Source of the DNA: Lytechinus variegatus
Taxonomy: Eukaryota > Echinodermata > Echinoidea > Temnopleuroida > Toxopneustidae
Assembly (NCBI RefSeq): GCF_018143015.1
Contig: NC_054743.1
Location: 31,893,934-31,957,933 of the forward strand
Direction of reading: 5' to 3'
Length of the DNA: 64,000 nucleotides
The position numbers were made by a program, and so were the translations under genes. A model generated the notes under the pieces. It saw nothing but the letters and a program-made list of their open reading frames with translations, was not told the origin of the DNA and searched no databases. This document shows positions 47,665 to 59,221 of this stretch, piece after piece; position 1 is the stretch's first letter, and each line of letters starts with the position of its first letter.

Positions 47665-50600
47665 ATGGATCAAAATCCAGACAGTTTTTTCGTTGTTCAA
47701 GGTCGTAGGACACCCGTCAGGTAATTATGATTTTTCTTAACGTACTTTCATTACAATATTATTGTATTGTGCATTTTCCTGCATTTTGTATCCAGATATT
47801 TGTGTTTCTGATTCGTGAAGACTGAAGACAGTCACGGTCGTGGAGAGCGGTCGCTAAGGTATTTTTGAACCAGATCTCCGGCCGCGTCGGCTTGGAGTTT
47901 GCGTGGAGGGCTGACCTGACGTAGAACTTGTGCATTATATGGATTATGGGAGACATATCCGTACCGTATGTTGTTGGACACCCGTCCGAAATGTGGAAAT
48001 TATTAATATTAACCATTCCTTAGTTTGGGGTCGATTTTCTTTGATTGGAATGGGTTTGCACTGTTCTATCTGTGAGTGTGACTGCCTCAGGTCTCGGTCG
48101 ATGACAATTCAGATGCTGAACTTGAGTTGAATTAAATGAAGTGAAGTGATGATTACCGGCTTACCGCTGCGCTGATCTGCTGATGGCGCTGCTGACGTCG
48201 TGTCGTCATGGTCGTTGAGTGCCCAACAAGACTGAGCTGAGGTGTTATTCTGAACATTGTCTTTTGGGAATTTCACCATATTTTTCTTTTTCTCTGAGAT
48301 ATGACAAAATCGGTATTCTGGTGCCTTGGACTTAATGGTGGATGTCATAACAATTTTTTTCACAAAAATTGTCTCTTTTAACGTTCGCACACACCAAAAA
48401 TAATGTGGCTTTAAATGCGTGTACCGGTAATCCTATACAAGCAAAAGTTATGCCAGGGGCAGGGAGAGAGCAGTCAAAAATTTTGTCATATCTTTTACTT
48501 TGCTGACTAATTCATTGTCAAGCATAGATCTACTCTTGATATTATTTAGATTAGATTGTTGCATTCAGGGGTTCAATACATGCAGCCATGCATAAAATCA
48601 AGGCATGATTGCATGCAACTCTCTCTATGAGCTGATCCTTTCACAGAATTTGGAGATAAGACACAGATATCTGGCTATATTCGCGAATATACCCAGTCAT
48701 CATAAAGTTGGCAAGAATCCTACCTCCATATTATACGATATTGGAAAGATAAAGAGCAAGCAGAAACATTTTAAGGCAGTTTTTATGAATGGTAATTAGT
48801 GTACGGATGAATGGCGTTCAAACTTGAGCCGGGCTGGAGTTGGCAATATGGCATCATTTACCGTATTTAGTTGATGTGTTACCATACTTGTAAGTGTGTC
48901 AAGGGTGCACATGGTTATCCTAATGGATGGTTGTCCATTTTTATCCAAATCTATTGAAAGTATCTCTTTCTTTTTACTACGTTTATTCTAACAGAGATAA
49001 AAGCACTGGATATCTGACCAACTCACAGCGAACCTTGAGCACAAAGAACTTGTCACAGACGTCTACTTTCCGCAACACCAAAAATGGTGCGTGGACAGGG
49101 AGAGAGTCATTTAGGGACACCAGGCAGTCTTGGACAGATGAGCCTTCACCGGAAAACCCTTATGAAGAAATTCAGGACAACCTCCGTGCCAAAAGTTCTG
49201 AGCTGAGCCTTGATCTACGTAGCCTCAACAGTAGCCTGAACAAAAGCCTCAATAAAAGCGTGACGTTCAATGAGACTCTAGATGACTACAAAAGGCCACG
49301 GGATGAAGATGAAAACAGTCTTGATGATACCTTTGAAGAGGAACTTCAGCGATTAATTGCAAATGATGCTCATGAGAATCACCTCCATGAACAAAGCCTT
49401 GCCGGCAAGGCCAAAAGTAAAGCCACTGCGCAGTGGTTTACTGATCCCATCCATCTGTCTCAAGAAACGGAGTATCCTGTTTTCAAAAGCCTTGGTGCCA
49501 AGGAACACACAGTGTCATCAGTAAAAAGGACTACAGGTATGCTAGGTACAGAGATGGCACAGAAAAAGGTTGCATCAAGTATCTCGTCTGATGAAGAAGT
49601 GAGAAGATATTTCCCGGCGACATTCAACGAAGTGCCTGCAGTCATGCAAACCCTGACTCCCCCGCCACCCATGGACTCCAGCACCCGAAGTGTAGTAGAC
49701 AGGACTACAAGGAGTGTTGTGAGTGATGCTGGTCCGAGGAGGACTGGTTCTAGCAGACCTCCTCTCCCTAATGGCAGATCAATGAGTGCCTCTGACAGGC
49801 ATCACAACCTGAAAGCTATGAATAGGAGTTCATCTCGGAATGGCTTTCCAGCTAATGGCATGTCCCTTAGACTCTCACAGGGTGTCACCACTCAGGATCC
49901 GCAGTTGAAGGCAGTGAAGGACTATAACTACTTAAAGGTAATTTTTCAATCATTTCATATTACGAGCTGGCATTATTGGATCACATGATCACTTTATGAT
50001 GATCTTTGGGTCCCTACTAGGTGAAACCCCTCTTGTGTACATGGTATTATTATAACTTGATCTGTAATGAACATAGTAGCCTCTCACCCAGAAATGCAAT
50101 GTCTGGGTGAGATGCTGCCTCAAACGAATTCTGTCATCCCATTGTTAGCATGCTACATGTGTCACATTCTTGTGAGCTTTGCAAATACCATAATAGAGAC
50201 CATTTTATGATTATTCATTCAAATAACAATGACTGTTTTGGTTTAAAGAATTAAAACTAAAATTATCAGTACCGGTATCAAATATTGATTGAAATTTCTT
50301 TTTTCTCTTAATAACTCACTTTTTTTCAAATTAGTCTTTTTATAATGTTAAATATCCTAAGTTTTCACTTCATTAGTGATGTAACTTTATGTATTGATTT
50401 AATTTGTATTTGGTATTTTAAGAAAAAGTTTTATTGTATAATTTAGATAAGATTTAATGTATTAGTTATTAAATATATTTTGTAAAGCGCATAGAGAATC
50501 TTTTGACTATTATGCGCTATATAAATTTCAAATATTATTATTTATTAATAATAACACAGTTCTCGTATAACACATGCCACATTTTGACATAATGTCCCTA

Positions 50601-51657
50601 TGCACTTGAATTTAGCCCCACACCGATTAGCACCCTTTGTTTCAAAGTCAGAAGACTATTCCACTGGGCCACAATGCTCCAACCATACACCAGTGTTTGA
50701 AATCGAGAGCAATTTTCTCTAGAAAAATCTGCTAATAATAATTCCACTTTTATTTACCTCAGGCATCCCAGCAGTTCATAGATGAGAGGGTTGTTGCATC
50801 TCCTTTTGAGTATGAGCTGTCTAAGCTCCGCATGGAGCGGCTCAGGATAGAGGAGCAAAGAATCTTGGAAACCAAGCGGCAGGAGGAGCTGGAGCGGATC
50901 AGAGGGCCAGTCCCAAAGTGGTAAGGTTCCCCCTAAAACTTGCAGGGGAGCACTTGATTTGATAAAACGATTCTAACATTACTTGCGGCCAATCAGATAC
51001 AGGGGGTACGTGTATTTCAGTGCTTTTGTTCACATATTTCTGACTTTCACTGACAAACTGCTTTGTGAAATGCTCTCCAGGGGCCCATTTCAAGCAGGAC
51101 TTACAACTGTTGTAACTTGGCTATTATGACAACTACCATGGTAACAGAGCTCAGCAGTCAATCAGAATCCAAGTTTCCATGGTAGTTGCCGTAATGTCAA
51201 ACTTACCATAGTTGTAACTCTTTATGAAACGGGTCCCTGGTTTACTCAAAGATGAAGATTAGTGGGATCTCAAGGGAATTTGAGATACAAAGACTCTGCT
51301 TAAAAAAATCTGAATCCAATTTGCTACAGAGCAGCTATTGGCTGTTGCAATGTGATGTGGCATGAAAATCGAATGTCATGATATTCAAATACATGTATGT
51401 AGCAAGTTTTCTGCCGAGTATTCATAATCGTTCTCATTGCTGACAGATTTTAGGTGTTTGTTCCTTGCTTCTTATTTCCACTTCTATTCTTTTGATCTCA
51501 CACTTGATGCAGGTATGAGCTGAAGACACCCAATTTCACCTACGAACATGCCAAGAACAATCAACTGAATAGCAGTAGGCAGAACTGGCAGAGCCTTTAT
51601 GATTATCGCAACAAGCTGCTTTCTGCTTCCCAAGAGTTTGCCAAATCCACCAATTGA
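47665..51657 (+). CDS. Unrecognised 433-aa low-complexity and coiled-coil protein
   Basis: Four coding exons join in frame with GT/AG introns: 47665-47720, 48995-49937, 50763-50920 and 51513-51657, total 1302 nt. Exon 1 encodes MDQNPDSFFVVQGRRTPV. Exon 2 is polar and Ser/Asn/Lys-rich, with an acidic stretch (DEDENSLDDTFEEELQRL), the repeated SLNKSLNKS, and a Pro-rich TPPPP segment. Exon 3 encodes a charged amphipathic helix (LRMERLRIEEQRILETKRQ). Exon 4 ends with PKWYELKTPNFTYEHAKNN (spanning the exon 3-4 junction) and a further helix before TGA. No signal peptide or membrane segment is seen. The compact, conserved-looking C terminus after a disordered middle is typical of cytoskeletal, centrosomal or ciliary adaptor proteins, but I do not recognise the family and assign no function. 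The ATG was chosen because it gives clean splice phase; transcription start and poly(A) site are not defined. Confidence 0.8.
50440..50560 (+). repeat. SINE/LINE-like 3' tail in an intron
   Basis: GTAAAGCGCATAGAGAATC and ATTATGCGCTATATAAAT followed by ATT-rich repeats form a stem plus microsatellite tail, typical of the 3' ends of invertebrate tRNA SINEs and related LINEs. It lies in the intron between 49938 and 50762. Confidence 0.5.
51079..51241. mobile_element. Palindromic MITE in an intron (CAGGGGCCC / GGGTCCCTG ends)
   Basis: Left CAGGGGCCCATTTCAAGCAGG and right TGAAACGGGTCCCTG are inverted. The interior ACAACTACCATGGTAACAGAG is mirrored by TTTCCATGGTAGTTGCC. It is inserted in the last intron of the plus-strand gene. 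Similar ends occur at 63386-63652. Confidence 0.7.
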
Positions 51658-54140
51658 TGATCCAATGATGCCTTTACGAACGGTGCTCTCGATTAAGCAA
51701 CATTTAAACAAATGCAAAGGTGAAGGTTATTTGGGAAAGAGTGGTCATTGTAACTGTCATTTTGTAGTGATGAAAGAATGGCTGGGCTTTAGAAATTCTG
51801 TAGCGTATTGCATTCGATAGCCTCTGATTTGATCACTCTATTCTATTGTGATAACTTGGCCCCTTTGCCAAAATTATACAATTGATCCAATCAATCCCAA
51901 CTATGGAAAGAAATGGAAAGAAAATGTATTCCTGTCAACCATATTATGCCTTTATAAATTATATATTTGTTGTACTTTCATTTGATTAGTAAAAATATTT
52001 GCATATTACCCATATTATTAAAGGCCATCATATGGAATGCGTATCCATCAGCGTCTTCTGATTATGAGCAGGATTTTGCATGTTTTGACCTGACCAGTGT
52101 TTCCATAGTTGCGATTGATTGGATTGATTGCAATTCTTTGTAGGACGTGACGAAGATTTTCAAAACCTTGATTATTAATGGAGATAACATAGGTGTGTGA
52201 AGTATTGTTGTCTATATGGTAGTAGCTCAGGTCTTTTAAGGTAAAACTTAAAGATTCTGAACTTTATATCCATTGTTGGATTTTTGTAAACAATTCATTG
52301 TTATGTTGCTTTAATTTCCTGGCTATTATTGAAAAGCATTTGAATTGAGGACATACTAGAAATAGATCCAGAGGTCCAAAATACAATGGCATACTTGGGG
52401 TAAAAGAGCACAAGTTTGGGGTCAGAAGACCGCATGCATGTTCCCAAAATGTCCGGTAAAGGGGTACTTTTTCGCGGTACAAGTCCGGCCCAAAAATTGT
52501 AAAAAAAGGGGGTATATTTAAAGTTTCACCCGGAGATTTCTTTAAAAAGGGGGTGTTTTTTTTATCTCTCGCTTTGGACTCCTGAGAAATTTTAAAAGGG
52601 GGTTATAAAATATCTTGAATAACATAGAAAATTGATCAAATCCCGGGATCAAATTCCTGAAATACCTGCTAGTTTTGAAAGCTCATTCAGGATGATTTCT
52701 TTTTGAAAAGTAAAGAACGGACCTTTTGTTGGAATGAGAGCTCACCTGAGATAGGGGGTACGTTGCGCAGTGTTCCGGATTAAGGGGGTCTCCAAGGCAG
52801 AAAAACCCAGCGAAAAGCCCTTGAAAGGGGGGTTCAGAAATTTTGGCAGACCTTCGATAGGGGGGTGCTGTCAAAGGGAGGGAACGAGCATAGGTGTACC
52901 CTAAATAACACTGAGTGGGGGGCTGGGATGTGCACCCTCTTTCAGCGTGTGATTCAGAGGCAGATGTTATGAATCCATTGCTGATATTTGATTAAAAAAT
53001 AAAAAAAAACTCCTTTACCCCTGCCCACTCCTGAAAGTCCTCATGCCCATGCAGCTTTGGATAATCACTACTACTAGTAGATGATATATAAGGGACTACA
53101 TGTATTAAAAATTGATTTTTATGAAGAGAATGAGAAATTGCAATATGAATAATCACCTTGAATTCAATGTATGTGCTGCTTTTAAAACATATTAATATAT
53201 ATATGTATTGTTTTATTCATGGTAATATCTGTGGTAATGACATAAATATTGAAGAATTGCTCCCCCCTCAGATATAGAAGGCATTGCTAAACTTTGATTC
53301 TTACATGTATGTAGAGAGAGAAGGCAATATGAATAATCAGTATCTCCTTGAATGAATTGTATATGTGCTGCTTTTCAAGCATATGAATTATATGTATTGC
53401 TTTTCTCCCCTCCCCCTTTGTTTATGGCATCATCTACATGTCAGTGACATTTATTTATAATTTTGTGATCATACTAGACGAGTCCATTTATAAAAAACAA
53501 AAGAAATCATGATATTATCAGTCATCTTCATAAAAGATCTGTATGATGAAGAAGATTTTTCGAACCATGACCAAATTCTCAGCAGATAGCAATCATAGCA
53601 TGATCTCCTATGCCTGAACTGCACTTTGAACAACTCTGGTATTATTGTGATGTCAGTCAGTAAGTCATCCAATGTTATCATTTTTTATTTATACTTATAT
53701 TTTATTTTTGCTTTATTTCCAATTTTATTATTTTCTTTATTTCAAATATTTGTTAGTTCATTCATTCATTTTCTCTTCATATTTCATTAAATAATTATAT
53801 TTTATTGATTTATTTTTGTTTAGAAGAAGAGGAAATTATGAAGTTTTTTTTAATGTTAACAGTCAGTGTTAAAATGTTGACATTAAGAGTTGGATATTGT
53901 GTTTTAATGACACTAAAATATCTTATTTCCCATCTACATGCCAAATTTTGAATATCACATTTGGCACAATTTTTAGGTGCACACAGAAAAGGACGAGAGA
54001 GAGAAAAGAAAGTTGTGACATCTGCAAGTGATTTATAGCAGCACAACATTAAACTTGAAAAATGTGTGTTAGGAACAGAGCAAACTTTTATCTACGCCTT
54101 GACAAGATGCTTTTATGTGTTTGTTTTAGATATTCTTATT
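51658..54140. other. 3' flank of the plus-strand gene with decayed repeats
   Basis: No further exon found. A stretch at 52470-52930 is full of AAGGGGGT motifs in otherwise AT-rich DNA and looks like a decayed repeat. Two diverged copies of a block ending TATGTGCTGCTTTT...ATATGTATTG lie at about 53126-53215 and 53318-53402. Confidence 0.45.
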
Positions 54141-54527
54141 GGGGGAATTCTCCACCCCAACAAAAAATTTATTTGAATTAAAATAGGAAAATCAAACAAT
54201 ATTAACGCTTCAAATTTCATCAAAATCTGATGTAAAGTATGACAATTTGAAGTTTTGCTCATTTTACAATACAGCTCTTTACACTTTCTTTTTGGATTGC
54301 AAATTATGTGAGAACCGATGTCATCTAATCTTTTTTATTTCATTATATGAAATATAACCTTTTTATGATCTCACCTTTTATAATGTGGAATGTCCATTAT
54401 TATAACCTAACAAATGTATTGTAAAATGTTGTATGTCGAAAATTTCCCCTGATTTCGTTGAAATTTTCAGCTGTATGTTTTTTTGATTTTTTAAAAATTC
54501 AAGTAAGTTTTTTGTTAGGGTGGACTA
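54141..54527. mobile_element. Partial AAGTCCACCCCAA-family MITE
   Basis: TCCACCCCAACAAAAAATTTATTTGAAT at the left and AATTCAAGTAAGTTTTTTGTTAGGGTGGA at the right are inverted and match the 46785-47356 element in content. Terminal bases are eroded. Confidence 0.6.
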
Positions 54528-55794
54528 AGAATATTGAGAACCCACTAGCCTGTCCCTTAAAACCATCATAATTTAAGTATTGTGAATGCCAGTAGAAATG
54601 TCTGTTATATAAATGAGAGCTGTGACACAATCAATAGAAGAATGTGTTGGTTTTGTGGAACAGCCCCAATCTTTCATCTCTTCTTTTTGATTATGATTAC
54701 GTTACTATCTATGCATTTAAATGTATTCCAATCAATCCTGCCAATAAATGCATATTTTGATATGCATTATTTATGATGAAAGAATAAAGAGTGAGAAGTA
54801 TTAAATCGTGTGAAGATATCTGATTTGTTTCTGGTCTGTCAAAGGTGACTGCACACCTTATGATTGGTCTGAGACCCGATTTTGGAATAAAACGTATAAT
54901 TTGATTCTAATATTGAAACATGGAATATCTTACTGTGTAATGTTCTAAATCATCGCACAAATACCTATGTTCCTATCTGTGACAATGCTATCATCCTTCT
55001 TAGAATAAAGGCGAATTTAATATCTAGTTGTAATGATGTCAGAGCAGTCATATGATTGGCTACGATTTGAAACTAATTTGAACTTTACTCCAAAATAAAG
55101 GTTTGCAATCTTTCATGATGGTTATATTAGTTTTATTTCAATTAATTCAAACCTCAAATAAAATGATATTTTCCATTCATATTTTCAGAAAATGAGTAAA
55201 ATGCGATCTGTTCCAAAATCGGATCGGGAACAGTCGTACGGGGTGCGGTGGCCTTAAAAGAAAATGAGGACATTTATGATCCACAATTACTTGCCATCAA
55301 CAGATATTCACCCAATCGGGGGGGGGGGGGGTTCACAAAGAGTTTAAGCAGACTTTATAAGAGTTGCACTAGAATTTCCAGTGGCGTGCTGTATAAAAGG
55401 CATCATCGCATTGGCCAAATCGTTCTTAGAGTACGCATGCTACTGCATATTAATCCATAAGATTGTGTGTTGCATATCATGTGTGCACCAGCACTAAGCA
55501 AGTCATACTTAACTTTTTTTTGAACACCTCCCCTGGATTTTTTAACTGGTTTTTCAAAAGATAGAGATCTAGCAATAGGTTGTATTACGTGTATTTAAAA
55601 AAAAAAATTCTCATTACTTCAAAGAGCAGAATTCTACAACAAATATGAATTTGGCCAATCCAAAACACATGATTCCAGTAGTTACTTGTTTTGCTATCGA
55701 ACAATTAGAGGAGTAATTGGGTTGGTTTGAAGGAATGTTCAGGAGCAAAATTAAGGGAATAGGGACTAGCAATGTAATTTGAATGGAATTGGAA

Positions 55795-55940
55795 CCAATG
55801 ACCCTCCGCTTGAAACGTGAGGGTATAAAGTAACCACTAGACCACACACTCCAATGAATTTTTTCTTACTGAACTGGGATTTGAACCGACGACCCTCCGA
55901 TTGAAAGACAAGGGTATAAACCACTAGGCCACACGCTTAC
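55795..55940 (-). repeat. Tandem pair of tRNA-like sequences (SINE heads)
   Basis: Two adjacent copies of the same tRNA-like module on the minus strand: GTGTGGCCTAGTGGTTTATA with GGGTCGTCGGTTCAAATCCC, and a second copy ending near 55793. Both have A- and B-box spacing. This looks like a dimeric tRNA-derived SINE or a local duplication; anticodon arms differ and are not convincing. Confidence 0.6.
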
Positions 55941-55959
55941 ACTAGTTAACTCTCCAGGG

Positions 55960-56100
55960 GCACGTTGCAGAAAGAGTTGCGTTTAAAAGCAAGTCAAAAA
56001 ATCAATCGCAAGTCAAAAATGCGCGCAGTTGATTGGTTGAAAATCAAGTTGCGCGTGATTTTTAGAGTTGCGTTTGATTGCAACTCTTTCTGCAACGGGC
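55960..56100. mobile_element. Palindromic MITE (second copy of the 12136 family)
   Basis: Ends CACGTTGCAGAAAGAGTTGC and CAACTCTTTCTGCAACGGGC; the interior matches the copy at 12136-12276. From 56101 to 57360 I see AT-rich sequence without a supported gene. Confidence 0.75.
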
Positions 56101-57369
56101 CTCAGGTGCCCGTTAAAAGTACTTCAATGGGCCCCAGAACATATTACTTAAAACTTTTTTTAAATACAACTTCTGTTACCTCGTAAAGATACATTCAATC
56201 AGTGATAAACTAGCAATTACAATTCACACATACAATCAATGTCACAATTTACAACTTTCATCTACTCAATTGTGTTATTTATTACATATAATTGGAATGG
56301 CATTATGAAACAAAATAATACTCTTATGTACAATTACATAACTATTTCATATAATATATTACTAGTTTACAACCCAAAACATTCCAAAGGAAATAAAAAG
56401 TTTTTGGAAGACCCATAAGTACTAAACTGTGTATGAACCAAGGAACATGAATAACTGGGTAAGGTAAATAGGGATAAATGAGAAAGAGTTGCTATTGTAA
56501 TGTCTGCACGTTATTGGACCAGATTCTGGAAGATGTATTAAAAAAAGGTAAGGTATCAATTAACTTCATACCAGTGCAAAATTCTGTTGTGAATTAGTGC
56601 AATAAATATGGTCAAAAATGAGATACCGGTACAAAAAAAAAGGATATACGGTACTGCCAATAAAGTAATATGTAAATACATGGTGAATATCAAGAATATA
56701 ATCTGGTAAAGATGATGGTCAAATTATAACTTATGGGGCAAGCTGGAAGTAGATATCTTTACCGAAGCAAAGCTGAAAAACGAGTGTGCGTACTATATAT
56801 CAAGTTTCCCTAGAAAGTGATAGTTTTCCTTGTCTATGCAATAGAAGTTAACATGGAAAGTGTTACAGAAATCGATAAGGAATGCAACATCTTTTTCAAT
56901 AATCTACATTTCGTTGGCTTGGGATGAATACCCTTCCTATGCCGTGCAATTTTTCACTGGGGTAGATTATCAGAAATCATGAAAAAAGTTGACCTACATA
57001 TATTTGCATGACCTAGTAGTGGTCACTCATAATGGACAAGGTCACACAGCCAATTGTCCAAGTACAGTGCCCATGACATGCATATCAACACAGCTGAATG
57101 ATGCGCGATTCGCCAGTTCAACCGTCCAACAAGGTTTGAAATGCATTAGATTCCTTTGTTATCTTACACTTCGTTTTCAAATATCAAAGATTATAGCCAT
57201 ATACTTTTAATAATCAAAGGTCTCAAATCAGTAATCCACAACTGGTGAGCATTTGATTAGTGCAAAAAGTAGTACTCGGTTGCCAATTGTTGGTAAACTG
57301 ATCGAATACATCGACTGTTCAGAGTCCTACTCCCAAGCCTAATCTTTTTCAATAATCTACGTGTACACA

Positions 57370-57661
57370 CAGGGGCGGATCCAGAGTTTTCCAAGGGGGG
57401 GCTCATTTTTCCAATGAAAATTTGACGAGCCCTCCACCCCCCCCCAAAAAAAGTTTTCAATCTAAAATATTGGAGGTCAATTTGTCTACATAAAATTTGA
57501 AAAGCCCCCCAAAAAGTCATAACTTTCAAAACGGGGGGGGGGGGGGGGGGGGGGGGCACACTTGGGTAAAAAACGGTATATTTACATTACAAATTTTGAT
57601 TATAGCTCTCAAGGGGGGGGTGCACGAGCCGGCTATGTCCCCCCTCCTGGATCCGCCAGTG
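57370..57661. mobile_element. hAT-like element, GGCGGATCCAG termini
   Basis: Left CAGGGGCGGATCCAG and right CTGGATCCGCCAGTG are inverted. An 8-bp duplication TGTACACA / TGTACAAA (7 of 8) sits at 57362-57369 and 57662-57669. It contains an 18-base G run at 57535-57556. This copy links the widespread GGCGGATCC termini in the window to an 8-bp, hAT-like insertion signature. Confidence 0.8.
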
Positions 57662-58263
57662 TGTACAAATAGCTTGTAATAGCACATCATGTCCGAAGGC
57701 CTGTTGCATAAAAGGAACTTTCATTGAATCCTTGATTTTGATCGGCTGTTGAGCATCGTTAACATGGTAGTTACCATTGGTTGGTAGGGTAAGCATAATA
57801 GTAGCTTTTATGCAATGGGGCCCTAATATGTAGTTAGAGATAACAAAATAAAAGCTTTTCAATCTAAAAAAAAGTTTTCAATCTAAAATATTGGAGGTCA
57901 ATTTGTCTACATAAAATTTGAAAAGCCCCCCCAAAAAGTCATAACTTTCAAAAGGGGGGGGGGCACACTTGGGTAAAAACGGTATATTTACATTACAAAT
58001 TTTGATTATAGCTCTCAAGGGGGGGGGTGCACGAGCCGGCTATGCCCCCCTCCTGGATCCGCCAGTGTGTACAAATAGCTTGTAATAGCACATCATGTCC
58101 GAAGGCCTGTTGCATAAAAGGAACTTTCATTGAATCCTTGATTTTGATTGGCTGTTGAGCACCGTTAACATGGTAGTTACCATTGGTTGGTAGGGTAAGC
58201 ATAATAGTAGCTTTCATGCAAAGGGGCCCTAATACCTAGTTAGAGATAACAAAATAAAAGCTT
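57453..58263. repeat. Recent tandem duplication, period about 420 bp
   Basis: The block from GTTTTCAATCTAAAATATTGG at 57453 to AACAAAATAAAAGCTTT near 57860 is repeated from 57874 to 58263 at roughly 97% identity, with differences mainly in G-run lengths. The duplicated block includes the right half of the hAT-like element plus its unique flank, so the duplication followed the insertion. Confidence 0.85.
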
Positions 58264-58629
58264 TCAAGGTGTTTACTAGATGCCTTCTGAAAATAACTTG
58301 TGTCCTTGGTTACTTTCCGCCGTGAAACAGATTGAAGCAAAACTTGCTGGAAATAACTTAAGATGCCTGTCAATGTGCAGGTAAGTGGGAAATAAGACAA
58401 AGCTGAATAAATTTTTGGCTGCTACATGTAAATACAACAAATTCAGATTCACTGACCAATCTGCAAAAGTACAGCTGATGTCATGTGATCAATGCACATG
58501 CAAGGTCGCTTTTGTTTCGTCTGGCAACAAGCACCAAATATGAACATATCTAGGGCTTGACTAGAGGATAAGTGAATACTGCATTACTGACGGCACATTA
58601 ACTGTAATAAAGATGAGAGCATAATTCTC

Positions 58630-58735
58630 AGGAGGTAAATAATAATAACAATAGCAGGGCGAGCTAGGAGAACAGTTTTCAGAACTGGGGTGGCTACCCT
58701 GGGTATATATACCATTATTATCATAATTGTAGTTT
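58630..58735 (+). repeat. Fragment of tRNA-derived SINE body
   Basis: GGAGAACAGTTTTCAGAACTG and GGTGGCTACCCTGGGTA match the 3' part of the SINE at 8690-8955 (there on the minus strand), flanked by AATAATAATAA and ATTATTATC. Confidence 0.55.
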
Positions 58736-58754
58736 CTTTAAAGGCTCTTCAGGG

Positions 58755-58975
58755 GGAGGGGGCGTTTCATAAAGAGTTAAGTGTGACTTAGCATCATTGT
58801 TGAATACTGATGCGCACATGATATGTGATGCGCAATCTTAATGATTATCACAAAGTATATTGTAGCTCTCGTCCTCTTTACATGATTGACCGATGCGATG
58901 ATGCCTTTTATACCGCACGCAACTGGGAATTTAAGTGCAACCCCAAATCACACTTAACTCTCTGTGAGCCCCCCC
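58755..58975. mobile_element. Palindromic MITE near the UBE2J1 3' end
   Basis: TTCATAAAGAGTTAAGTGTGA at the left is mirrored by TCACACTTAACTCTCTGTGAG at the right, and internal GATGCGCACATGATATG-type sequence is partly mirrored by CATGATTGACCGATGCG. No coding capacity. Confidence 0.55.
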
Positions 58976-59221
58976 CCCGGAAATTTTGCAAGATTCATCT
59001 GGAACTCAAGGGTTTGACGTCTACATGTGTATAAGATCAAAGAATATATGTGCGTGGGAGCCACTTAATTATTGCTACGAACCAGATACCGCATAAAGCA
59101 TATTATGCATTTTAAAAAAGGAAGTTTTACATGTAAGGGTAGAAGTGTTTTTTCCCCCATTCGGGTCCTTGAAATTGATTACTTTATCTCTTCATACCAA
59201 AGAGTACTCGAGAGTGGGTCA

